Shown here one piece after another: positions 44,651 to 52,480 of a stretch of DNA of 64,000 nucleotides. The first letter of the stretch is position 1; each line of letters opens with the position of its first letter. The position numbers were made by a program, and so were the translations under genes. Under the pieces are notes generated by a model that had not been told where the DNA came from, did not search any database, and worked only from the letters and a program-made list of their open reading frames with translations. This DNA is from CAWUFC02 sp963921335. Its GTDB lineage: Bacteria > Pseudomonadota > Gammaproteobacteria > Pseudomonadales > Halieaceae. The stretch lies in assembly GCA_963921335.3 (NCBI GenBank), contig CAWUFC020000002.1:1364001-1428000 (forward strand). Direction: 5' to 3'.

Positions 44651-44850
44651 CCGCCCGTAGCTCAGCTGGGTCAATTGCGCAGCAATGGACGACCGAGCAA
44701 GGCCGGGATTCGAGTAAAGCGAAAGCTTTACGACCCCGGCCTGGTAAGCGAGGGCTGGGCTTTCAGCCCAAAGGCTGAAAGGAGCGCTGGCAAGCCACAG
44801 GCTTGCAAGAATCAGCAGCTGGATTGATGCTGATAGGTACTCCAAGCGAT
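44651..44850 (+). repeat. tRNA-Arg-derived repeat unit 2, rich in short-loop hairpins
   Basis: Same start as unit 1 (19 bases of tRNA-Arg). Hairpins with 3-4 base loops at 44674-44686, 44714-44731, 44760-44781 and 44790-44806; GGCCGGG/CCCGGCC flanks the second of these like an enlarged T-arm. Positions 44801-44869 match 44601-44669 with five mismatches, exactly 200 bases apart, so the array grew by duplication. Confidence 0.8.
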
Positions 44851-44927
<77 letters not shown>

Positions 44928-44938
44928 TTTTTACAAGG

Positions 44939-45954
44939 TGTAGGTTCTCACTCTAACGGTGACACATCAGCTCTCGTTTTATCGATGAGTCGTTCGTATG
45001 GAGTCTGGCCCTGCAGCGCTCCATGAGGACGATGATAATTGTAGTAGTCCTCCCATTCACGCAGTTTTTCGTTAAACAGGTGTATATCCGTCGATATGCC
45101 ATCTTGATCGACTAGCTGATAGAACTCCTCATTGTCGATTCGATGTGATCGTTCAACCTTGCCATTTAGGCGCGGTGTGCGTGGTCGGATATACACGTGC
45201 GTAATATCCAGGGACTCAGCATGCCAATGGAATTTGGACTGGAACTCCGCGCCGTTATCCGTCTGAAGGACCTGTATTCGGAAGGGAAGTCGCTTTCGGA
45301 CCTCTTCTAGAAACTTGATGGCAGTACTCTGATTGCATCGATCATAGATTTTAAGAACCCGGATTCGAGTGCAATCATCTATAGCTGTGAACTGGTATAG
45401 GCGTTTACCGGTCCCAGGAATGCGCTCAAGGAACTTTACGTCCATTTGCAGGCGATGTCCGGGCTTTGGCTTCTCATAGCGCTTCCACCGCTTCTTGTGG
45501 GGCTGGTGCTTCTGGTTGGCAGGAAGACGGCCCATTCCGTTCTTCTCCAGGATTCGATGCACGGTTGATACAGCTATCTTGATCTCATGGAAGCGCTGCA
45601 GGTAAGCCTGTATGCGTCCAGCGCCAAAGTGGTAGTTCTGACGCAGATACAGGATCTTGCTGACCACCTCTTTGGGTGTATCGTTGGGGTGGCGATGTGG
45701 CTGCTTGCCTCGATCTGCCAGCCCGGCCTCGCCGTGCTCTTCATAACGGCGCTTCCAGCGGTAAAACGCTGTTCTGGAGATACCGAAGTAACGGCATGTC
45801 CGAGAGACTTGCCGGGGCTCACCATCGGCCCAATTGAGGATTTTGAGGCGCCAGGCGACCAGCCTGGCTTGCTGTGCTTTGGTCATGTTGCTTCCCCTTC
45901 AAGTTAACCTTGAAACGAAAGCTTAATGTGTCACGCATCTAGCGAGAATTCACA
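44939..45954. mobile_element. IS481-family insertion sequence, 1016 bp
   Basis: Imperfect 28-base terminal inverted repeats at 44939-44966 and 45927-45954 (19 of 28 identical, both ending TGT...GTGACACA) bracket one transposase gene. The flanks (ACAAGG on the left, GGTCCC on the right) show no target-site duplication. The right side enters the middle of a pentein gene whose 5' part is not found on the left, so the element marks a deletion or recombination joint. Confidence 0.88.
44948..45886 (-). CDS. IS481-family transposase
   Basis: 312 residues, intact. N-terminal helix-turn-helix (ADGEPRQVSRTCRYFGISRTAFYRWKRRY), then a second homeodomain-like region, and an rve DDE core with QMDVKFL (first Asp), QTDNGAEF (second Asp) and LNGKVERSHR (Glu). 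The C-terminal YNYHRPHGALQGQTPYER is typical. The gene fills the element and reads toward the tRNA. Confidence 0.95.
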   Translation of the reverse strand: MTKAQQARLVAWRLKILNWADGEPRQVSRTCRYFGISRTAFYRWKRRYEEHGEAGLADRGKQPHRHPNDTPKEVVSKILYLRQNYHFGAGRIQAYLQRFHEIKIAVSTVHRILEKNGMGRLPANQKHQPHKKRWKRYEKPKPGHRLQMDVKFLERIPGTGKRLYQFTAIDDCTRIRVLKIYDRCNQSTAIKFLEEVRKRLPFRIQVLQTDNGAEFQSKFHWHAESLDITHVYIRPRTPRLNGKVERSHRIDNEEFYQLVDQDGISTDIHLFNEKLREWEDYYNYHRPHGALQGQTPYERLIDKTRADVSPLE

Positions 45955-46761
45955 GGTCCCAAATTCCTGTCCCTGTACAACGGTGGCCACACCAAAATTT
46001 TGCACAACAACTGGATGCAAACCTACGACTGTGGCCCGGTGCGCCCCCATGAGTACAGCTTCCGTGAAGGCACAATGCGTCTGTTCGAACAGAACCCGGA
46101 CTTGAACTACTACTCCCAGTTATTCCCCGAACCCGATGTGAATATGATGGGGCCGGGACTGCTGGGTATGGATGCTGCGGGTTATCGCTTAATGCCCAAT
46201 AAACACATTCTGTTTGCCGTGGGCGTCCCCGATGAGAAGTACATTCCCTCGGCGTGGGATCCCAAGACCTGCCAATTGCACACCTCAGCCGGCACCCCGC
46301 TGGGTGCCTCCTGGATGATGAAGCATGTTCTGGAGAAACTGGGCTACACCTATGAAATTGTGTTCTTCGATTCCAACCTCACCTACCACCACGACTGCCT
46401 GATGATGAATATGAAGGAAGGCGTGTGTGGGTTGCCGGATGACGGCAAGTGGGGCCATTGGGGGGGCCTGCCCAACTGCCTGAAGGACTGGGAGATTGTT
46501 GCCATTCCGCCCCACGAAATCGGCTACGGCGTGGCCAATGCTGCCGCCATTGGTGACGGTCGGGTAATTTGCGAAGCCAAAGCAACGGGCACCCACGAGA
46601 ACATGTACAAGGCGGGTATCGATCCTATTCCCCTGCCCTACGACAAACTCTGGGATGCCTACGGCAGTGGCATGGAGTGTTCAGACGACCCGATCTCCCG
46701 CTGGGATGACGGCAACGAACCACCCTCAGTCGAAGGCATGCAGCCCTTCACTGCACACTAA
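45955..46761 (+). pseudogene. 3' fragment of a pentein (amidinotransferase/DDAH-like) enzyme gene
   Basis: An open frame runs from the IS edge (FTGPKFLSLYNGGHTKI...) to 46761; the true start is lost. Visible features of guanidino-modifying enzymes: HHDCLMMNM (catalytic His/Asp-type strand), VANAAAIGDGRVI, and GSGMECSDDPISR near the C-terminus with the likely nucleophilic Cys. Arginine:glycine amidinotransferase, DDAH and arginine deiminase share this fold. The exact activity cannot be named. Closeness to the guanidine operon is notable. A TTG at 46000 could restart translation but would give an incomplete propeller. Confidence 0.75.
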
Positions 46762-46777
46762 ACCCACGCAGCCCCCA

Positions 46778-46804
46778 AGCCCCGCAACCGCGGGGCTTTT
46801 TTTT
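46778..46804 (+). terminator. Rho-independent terminator after the pentein fragment
   Basis: AGCCCCGC-AACC-GCGGGGCT followed by eight T, 17 bases after the stop. The remaining bases to 46907 hold nothing recognisable. Confidence 0.93.
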
Positions 46805-46907
46805 ACCTTAGAAACGGGGGAAAAGTTTACTGAGCTACGCCGATGATCGCGCCATTACCGGCACATGGTCAGCGAGCATCAGCCGCTACACAAACTCGCG
46901 AGACTGA

Positions 46908-47879
46908 TCAAACCAGCAGCAGCTCCAACAGGAAGCCAAGAAGGAACAGGCCGGTGAAACGCCTGTTGTAATCAAACACATGCGCAGCAAACCATAAGGG
47001 CCATACTGACTCAGGCATATCATTGGGTCTGTGCTGGGGTTTTGGCTCGTTCAAATGCCGCAGCAAGACACGAAGACGTGGCAGGCACATGGCCACCAGC
47101 AAGAGCCAGATGGGGAGGTAGCCCAGCAGGCTGAGCAGCAGTACCAGAAAGGCCTGTATCGCCAGACCAGCCGCCAGCATACGTCGAGTACGCTGCTCGC
47201 CCAATCGAACCGGGAGAGTTCCAATGTTGCGCGCACTGTCCATATCCAGCTTATCCAGGCGCTTAGCCAACAGTACCGCTGTAGGGCCAAAGCCATAGAG
47301 AAGGCTGACAGCCAACACCTCACTAATTTCACTACCACCACTGACAAGATAGCTGCCGCCGACCATGAATGGTCCCCATACCAGCCAGACAGCCGGCTCA
47401 CCCAGGCCCAACTGTTTCATCGGCCAGGTATAAAACAGGGCGAATACCACACCGCAGAGCATCAGGGCTAAAATCTGCCCGCCGCCAGAAAACACCAGCC
47501 AGGCGCCGGGCAATAACGCAGCGAGACCCGTGCATACCATGGTGGCTACAAACCACTTTTTGCTAACCAGGCCCTGGGCCTGCACATGGGTGCCATAGCG
47601 ATTACGATAGTAGTCGTCCTGATCGAGACCGCGAGAGAAATCCACGTAATCGTTGAGCAGATTGTTGAAAGCATGCGCCATCAACAAGCCCAGGGTGCAC
47701 AACAGAAGGGGCATTGTTTGAAACGGCCCGGCCAGGGCGGCCAGCAAGCCACCCATGAGCGAAGACAGCAGGGTCATCACCAGCACCGCTGCCCGCACGG
47801 CGACCAGCCATTGACGCACCCAGCCGAGGACTGCCCACTGCTCGGCATCATGCCTGGGAATACTGCTTAACTCTCTCAT
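46908..47879 (-). CDS. UbiA-family prenyltransferase (MenA-like)
   Basis: 323 residues with about eight membrane helices. The first Asp-rich motif is NNLLNDYVDFSRGLD and the second is KRLDKLDMDSARNIGTLP, as in UbiA aromatic prenyltransferases; YxxNRYGTHVQAQGLVS follows the first motif as in MenA. Substrates would be an isoprenyl diphosphate and an aromatic or other acceptor. Neighbouring genes are phosphoribosyltransferases and a kinase-like protein, which do not reveal the acceptor. Last gene of the minus-strand cluster starting at 50322. Confidence 0.87.
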   Translation of the reverse strand: MRELSSIPRHDAEQWAVLGWVRQWLVAVRAAVLVMTLLSSLMGGLLAALAGPFQTMPLLLCTLGLLMAHAFNNLLNDYVDFSRGLDQDDYYRNRYGTHVQAQGLVSKKWFVATMVCTGLAALLPGAWLVFSGGGQILALMLCGVVFALFYTWPMKQLGLGEPAVWLVWGPFMVGGSYLVSGGSEISEVLAVSLLYGFGPTAVLLAKRLDKLDMDSARNIGTLPVRLGEQRTRRMLAAGLAIQAFLVLLLSLLGYLPIWLLLVAMCLPRLRVLLRHLNEPKPQHRPNDMPESVWPLWFAAHVFDYNRRFTGLFLLGFLLELLLV

Positions 47880-47894
47880 CGGCGTCGCTGCGAC

Positions 47895-48929
47895 TTAAAC
47901 CAGCTCTGCCCTCACTGCGGCCACTACATCGTGGGCCGCCAGGGTCGGGTGCATCTTTTCAAGCGCAGCGAGAATATAGCGGGACGGCTGCATGGTCTCG
48001 CCAGCCCCAAGGGTTGTGGCACAAGCCAACCAGCCGTACATGGCGTGCCACTGATATTGCTGCCAAAGTTCATCACTATCAGGAGGCTGCTCCACACCTG
48101 CGCGTTTCAGACCCTCACGGTAAACCTCCAACAGCTCTGGCACCCTATCAATATCCTCTGCCCTGACGATACCAGCGAGAAAATAGCCGACATCGCGCAT
48201 ACCCGGGCCGCGGGCCACCACGCCCCAGTCGAGGAATCCCGGTCGTTCACCATCCAGAAACTGGTTGCCGTCATGAGGATCGCCGTGCTGAACAGTGGGA
48301 GTACCGTGCTGCCACAAGCCGTGAATAGCCTGATGATGATCTAGGTATAAATGCGAAAGCTCTGAGAATATTGACGGCAACGCATCGCCATGGGCACTCA
48401 GAGCCGATTCAATCAAACGCACACCAATACTGCCGGCCTGGGGTGACTGCAACCAGGCCAGCTCATCCTCAAACCGCGGAGAATCCCAGAACGCAGCATG
48501 CAGTGCAGCGAACTCCTGCATCACCGCCTGCAACCAGGTGTAGCTGTATTGGCGGGCAGGCCTGAACTGACAGTCACTGTCCTCGAGATGTTCAAGCAGC
48601 ATGATGTATGAGCGCCCGCTCTCATCGTAATCGGAGTGATAACAGCGCGGTGTTCGAACCGACAGCTCTCCGCCCAGCTCTCTGTAAAAACGAGCCTCTC
48701 GCATACCCATGCCCGCTTCCATCACGAAGGCCTGTTGATCGACGTTGGTAGGCGGCAGCTTTACAAACAAGCGGGCAGGCAGACTCTGACTGTTGTGCTC
48801 AATCCAAATTACCGCACGGCCAGTGGTGCCCTCATGGGTGCTCTCCAGCTCACAGGCATCAACCTGTTCGCCAAGACTCTCGGACAACCAGGAGGCATTG
48901 ATATCCTCGGCGCGAACGGGAATAGGCAT
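47895..48929 (-). CDS. Aminoglycoside phosphotransferase-like kinase (EcKL/APH family)
   Basis: About 344 residues. Kinase-like motifs: LFVKLPP (ATP Lys), HGDPHDGNQFLD (catalytic Asp and Asn) and FLDWGVVARGPGMRDVGYFL (metal Asp). Such proteins phosphorylate small hydroxylated molecules; no aminoglycoside link is implied. Start chosen at the ATG at 48929 (MPIPVRAEDINASWL); a TTG at 48965 is possible, and neither has a good ribosome site. Sixteen bases upstream of the UbiA-family gene. Confidence 0.82.
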   Translation of the reverse strand: MPIPVRAEDINASWLSESLGEQVDACELESTHEGTTGRAVIWIEHNSQSLPARLFVKLPPTNVDQQAFVMEAGMGMREARFYRELGGELSVRTPRCYHSDYDESGRSYIMLLEHLEDSDCQFRPARQYSYTWLQAVMQEFAALHAAFWDSPRFEDELAWLQSPQAGSIGVRLIESALSAHGDALPSIFSELSHLYLDHHQAIHGLWQHGTPTVQHGDPHDGNQFLDGERPGFLDWGVVARGPGMRDVGYFLAGIVRAEDIDRVPELLEVYREGLKRAGVEQPPDSDELWQQYQWHAMYGWLACATTLGAGETMQPSRYILAALEKMHPTLAAHDVVAAVRAELV

Positions 48930-49016
48930 AAATTCTTGGGCCTGTCTCTTGAAGTGGTCGTTCAATACTACAACGATTACTGCGGATCGACCGCCGCTCG
49001 CAACCGAGTTATGTCC

Positions 49017-49763
49017 TCAGGCGTTGGCAAAAACAGCCGGAAGGTACTGATCAACAACTTGCCGGGGGTAACCAATGAGGTCCAGCAAACGCCGGCGGCA
49101 TTCGGCTTCATCTGCGCCACGCTGCTTCCATACTGGCACCCGCTTCACCAGGGTCTCGACACGCTCGCGGGGCGTGATGATCCAGGTATCCTGTGGCGTT
49201 TCACCAAACCAGAAGTCCGCGCAGCAACGCTCCCTGGCAGCGGGCTTCATGTAAAGCACCAGGTTCATCACTTTGTGAGCGCCACTGTCCAGCACATAAC
49301 CCGTTAAAAATTCCATGGTGCCACCAAAATCCCCGAGGTCATCGATCAACAGCACCGTTCGCCCGCTAATTGGAATAGAAATGCCATGCTCCACTAACGG
49401 TTCGTCGTAACGCTCGCCAGGACCTTTATAAAGTGACACGCCAATTGATCCGAATTCGATCTTGGGAGTGCCCTCTGCGCGGCCTTCCACCAGGTGGTCG
49501 TACAACAGCACGCCGGGCAGCATGCCGCCCATGGTAACGATCAGTGCTCGACTGATCACATCGCCAGCCGACTCTTGGTCAGCCTGATACTGGTGCACGG
49601 CCTGCGCCACCTCAGCGACGGCCGCAGCCTCGACGGCGTCGGGCACCAATAAAAAGCTAAGCTCGTCATCGGGTAGAACCACACCTTCAGGATGGCGCCA
49701 GAAATCGAGATCAATATCATCGTCGGCGCAGCGCAGCTGCTGGTGGTACTGTTTAAGATTCAC
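49017..49763 (-). CDS. Phosphoribosyltransferase-like protein with degenerate PRPP loop
   Basis: About 248 residues from a GTG at 49763 that overlaps the upstream gene by 11 bases; the frame could begin earlier but only inside that gene. The core segment VLLIDDLGDFGGTMEFLTGYV aligns with the PRPP loop (DDVxDTGxT) but has Gly-Asp-Phe-Gly-Gly in place of the usual residues. It may have lost or changed catalysis. Coupling to the orthodox enzyme next door suggests a heteromer or related substrates. Confidence 0.72.
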   Translation of the reverse strand: MNLKQYHQQLRCADDDIDLDFWRHPEGVVLPDDELSFLLVPDAVEAAAVAEVAQAVHQYQADQESAGDVISRALIVTMGGMLPGVLLYDHLVEGRAEGTPKIEFGSIGVSLYKGPGERYDEPLVEHGISIPISGRTVLLIDDLGDFGGTMEFLTGYVLDSGAHKVMNLVLYMKPAARERCCADFWFGETPQDTWIITPRERVETLVKRVPVWKQRGADEAECRRRLLDLIGYPRQVVDQYLPAVFANA

Positions 49764-50322
49764 GAGCCTGGTCCAGGATAGCCGCAAGCTCTGGCCGGTA
49801 CTCACGAATTTCTTCCTTGCTGAGCCCTTCCAGTGAATGTGGAAATTTAATCCACTGCTCGGTTTCGTGAATGTAATAATCCGGTGTCAGCGAGGTCTGG
49901 TTTCGGCCGGGCTTGTAGTAAGGCACGGCAATACTAATCGATTCAGGGGTATTCAATCGAGCCAGGGTTTTAAGCTCATTGATAACGGCCTGCATGGTGC
50001 GCCCGGTATCAAACACATCGTCTACCAGCAACAATCGGTCCTCTGCATCACAGCGTTCGATCAGGTACCACAAGCCATAGATAGCCACCTGCTCCTGACG
50101 GGAGTCCTTCTCCTTGCCGTAGTAGCTGGTGCGCACAGCAATATGGTTCGTCTCTACCCCGCAGTACTGGAGAAAATCCTGGATGGCCACACCCATCGGC
50201 ACCCCGCCTCGCCATAAGGCGACAATCATGGTGGGACGAAAATCGCCGGCTATCACATCGGCTGCCAGCTGAAAGGAATCTTCCAACAGCTGTTGAGCGT
50301 CGACATAAAGTTTATCTGTCAT
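49753..50322 (-). CDS. Type I phosphoribosyltransferase (hypoxanthine/xanthine-like)
   Basis: 189 residues. PRPP loop LLLVDDVFDTGRTMQAV, flexible-loop region TSYYGKEKDSRQEQVAI, and VALWRGGVPMGVAIQDFL as the pyrophosphate loop, plus YYKPGRNQTSLTPDYYIHETEQWIKFPHSLEGL for base recognition. This is the pattern of archaeal/bacterial hypoxanthine or xanthine phosphoribosyltransferases. It would return free purine base to the nucleotide pool. Divergent, 78 bases from a paralogue at 50401. Confidence 0.88.
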   Translation of the reverse strand: MTDKLYVDAQQLLEDSFQLAADVIAGDFRPTMIVALWRGGVPMGVAIQDFLQYCGVETNHIAVRTSYYGKEKDSRQEQVAIYGLWYLIERCDAEDRLLLVDDVFDTGRTMQAVINELKTLARLNTPESISIAVPYYKPGRNQTSLTPDYYIHETEQWIKFPHSLEGLSKEEIREYRPELAAILDQARES

Positions 50323-50400
50323 GCAGAGGGTGCCCTATCTTCCAGTGCAAAAACCGCTCGATCAGGGTAGGCTGGTTCAATCAAACAGTCGGTTATTTTT

Positions 50401-50982
50401 ATGGAAAAGCAGTTTATCAGGGAGCAGGACCTGCTGGAAGATTCCTACCGGCTGGGTGTCGATGTCTTCAATAGCGGCTTCAGGCCCAGCGTTGTTGTTG
50501 GCCTGTGGCGCGGGGGCAGCACCGTAGGCATCTATGTACAGGAGTGCCTGCAGACACTCGGTGTAGACACCCGTCATATTGCAGTGAGAACGTCCTATGA
50601 GGGCCCTTCGAGCTACCAGCGCATGCACAGCAGCGGTGCAGACATAGGCGTACACGGCCTGCGATATCTCTACCAAACACTGGATTACGAGGACCGGCTG
50701 CTAATCGTCGACGATGTCTACAGTACCGGGCGCAATATCGAGGCTGTGATTTCAAAGTTGCGCAGAAAGACCCGCCTGAATATGGCGTCAGACACCCGGG
50801 TCGCCACCATCTGGCGACGCAGCAATCGCGACGATGCCATCGGCAAGCCAGACTACCACCTGCACGATACCGATCGGTGGCTGGTATTGCCTTATGAGCT
50901 TAGCGACCTCAGCACTGAGGAAATAGCCGCCAACAAAGCCTACGTATTGCCCATGCTGGAGCAGGCGAAAAAGCACCTTTAA
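50401..50982 (+). CDS. Type I phosphoribosyltransferase (paralogue)
   Basis: 193 residues, clearly related to the divergent gene: VVGLWRGGSTVGIYVQECL, RTSYEGPSSYQRM, LLIVDDVYSTGRNIEAV, HDTDRWLVLPYELSDL. No ribosome binding site precedes the ATG. The salvage genes stand right before the purine catabolic operon, so purine bases can be routed to nucleotides or to breakdown at this locus. Confidence 0.88.
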   Translation: MEKQFIREQDLLEDSYRLGVDVFNSGFRPSVVVGLWRGGSTVGIYVQECLQTLGVDTRHIAVRTSYEGPSSYQRMHSSGADIGVHGLRYLYQTLDYEDRLLIVDDVYSTGRNIEAVISKLRRKTRLNMASDTRVATIWRRSNRDDAIGKPDYHLHDTDRWLVLPYELSDLSTEEIAANKAYVLPMLEQAKKHL

Positions 50983-51001
50983 GCCCGCGATTCCCGCCTG
51001 C

Positions 51002-51030
51002 TTGCGCAGTCGCCAGCGCCCGCCTATAAT
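51002..51030 (+). promoter_or_regulatory. Sigma-70 promoter of the purine catabolism operon
   Basis: TTGCGC (51002-51007), a 17-base spacer and a perfect TATAAT (51025-51030). Start predicted near 51037. Confidence 0.8.
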
Positions 51031-51033
51031 TTC

Positions 51034-51049
51034 CTGACAATTGTGTCAG
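51034..51049. promoter_or_regulatory. RutR-like operator overlapping the xdhA transcription start
   Basis: CTGACA-ATTG-TGTCAG is a perfect dyad. Its TGAC-N6-GTCA geometry equals that of the RutR site TTGACCA-NN-TGGTCAA. A RutR-like TetR gene closes the same operon at 60589. Binding here would block initiation. Confidence 0.65.
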
Positions 51050-51064
51050 TTTTTTGTCGACGGT

Positions 51065-52480
51065 ATGCAATTTCTTTTCGGTCAAATACCCACCACCCTG
51101 AGCGGTGATGACGCCAGCCTCTCTGTGCTGGATTTCCTGCGTGAACGACAGGGTCGTTGTGGTACTAAAGAGGGCTGCGCTTCAGGCGACTGCGGTGCCT
51201 GCACTGTGGTGGTTGCTGAAACAGATGATGCGGGCTTGAGCTACCGCGCCATCAACGCCTGTATCACACCAACCGGCGAGCTGGCGGGTAAGCAGCTGAT
51301 TACGGTCGAGGAACTGGCAAACGGTGAAGACTACCACCCTGTTCAACAGGCCCTGGTTGATTTCCACGGTTCGCAGTGCGGCTTTTGCACACCTGGTTTT
51401 GTCATGTCCCTGTATGCCGCCTACCAGAACGCTGAGGCACCGGACAGAGACAACATTCTGCGCACACTGGGCGGCAACCTGTGCCGGTGCACCGGCTACC
51501 GACCAATCATTGACGCTGCCGAAGCGGCACTGACAGAACGCCAGGCGGCTCCACAGCAGGACGATGCAGAAACCATAGATCAACTGGCCCAGCTTGAAAG
51601 CGGCACAGGGTCGGGTCGCTATCACGCGCCAACATCGATTGCTGAGCTAAACGACGCGATAAAGGCCCATCCCAAGGCACGACTGATTGCCGGCGGAACA
51701 GATCTCTGGCTTGAGGTCACGCAGCTTCTGAAACGCCCCGAGCGGCTGATTTCTCTCAATCGGGTTGAGGAACTCACCGGGCATCACAGCGATGGCAACG
51801 CCCTACATATAGGAGCTGCAGCCACCTACGAGCAGGTGACGCCTTTACTATTGGCAGACTACCCGGAAATGCAGGAGCTGCTGTTGCGACTGGGCTCACT
51901 GCAAATCCGCAACCGCGGCACACTGGGCGGCAACATTGCCAACGCATCTCCCATTGGTGATATGCCACCGGCTCTGCTGGCCCTGGATGCGCAGCTTGTC
52001 CTGAACCGGCAGGGTCAGACGCGACACGTTCCGCTAGAGACATTCTTCCAGGATTATCGCAAGACTATCTTGCAGCCGGGTGAGTTCATCCAGACCATCC
52101 TGATTCCGCGTCGACAGCCCGAGGAGCAGATAGCCTTTTACAAGATCAGCAAACGCCTCGAGGATGACATTTCTGCCAGCTGCGGCGCCTTTAGGATTCG
52201 CATCGAAGACGATCAGGTGGCTGATGTCAGGGTAGCCTTCGGCGGTATGGCTGCCATTCCAGCGCGCGCACTGCATTGTGAAGAAGCACTCCGTGGCCAA
52301 GCCTGGAATGAAGCTACTCTAAAAACCGCAATGGCGGCTCTCGCCGAAGATTTCCAACCCATCGATGATTTTCGTGCCAGCGCTGACTATCGCGGCAAGG
52401 TGTCAGCCAACCTGTTGAAACGTTTTTATCTGAACTGCCAGCCCAAACCCGATCTGATCAGGGTAAGCTCCCATGCGTAG
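51065..52480 (+). CDS. xdhA: Xanthine dehydrogenase small subunit (2Fe-2S and FAD)
   Basis: 471 residues from the ATG at 51065 (MQFLFGQIPTTL), the start that aligns with XdhA; a TTG at 51041 is inside the operator. First iron-sulfur cluster CGTKEGCASGDCGACT with Cys38, 43, 46 and 66; second CGFCTPGF...CRCTGYRP; FAD domain from about 190 (LIAGGTDLWLEV; LGSLQIRNRGTLGGNIANASPIGDMPPALLAL). Passes electrons from the molybdenum centre to NAD. Overlaps xdhB by eight bases. Confidence 0.95.
   Translation: MQFLFGQIPTTLSGDDASLSVLDFLRERQGRCGTKEGCASGDCGACTVVVAETDDAGLSYRAINACITPTGELAGKQLITVEELANGEDYHPVQQALVDFHGSQCGFCTPGFVMSLYAAYQNAEAPDRDNILRTLGGNLCRCTGYRPIIDAAEAALTERQAAPQQDDAETIDQLAQLESGTGSGRYHAPTSIAELNDAIKAHPKARLIAGGTDLWLEVTQLLKRPERLISLNRVEELTGHHSDGNALHIGAAATYEQVTPLLLADYPEMQELLLRLGSLQIRNRGTLGGNIANASPIGDMPPALLALDAQLVLNRQGQTRHVPLETFFQDYRKTILQPGEFIQTILIPRRQPEEQIAFYKISKRLEDDISASCGAFRIRIEDDQVADVRVAFGGMAAIPARALHCEEALRGQAWNEATLKTAMAALAEDFQPIDDFRASADYRGKVSANLLKRFYLNCQPKPDLIRVSSHA

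Noticed and set aside
44454..44845. Several open frames across the tRNA repeat units, including a basic plus-strand frame (44512-44778) and two similar minus-strand frames
   Set aside because: They follow from the repeat and hairpin sequence, have no ribosome site and match no family. A protamine-like peptide as at E. coli tyrT cannot be excluded but is not supported.
44405..44850. Group I intron-containing tRNA, or attC-like recombination array
   Set aside because: No second half of the tRNA closes either unit, no intron core elements are seen, and no integrase is nearby.
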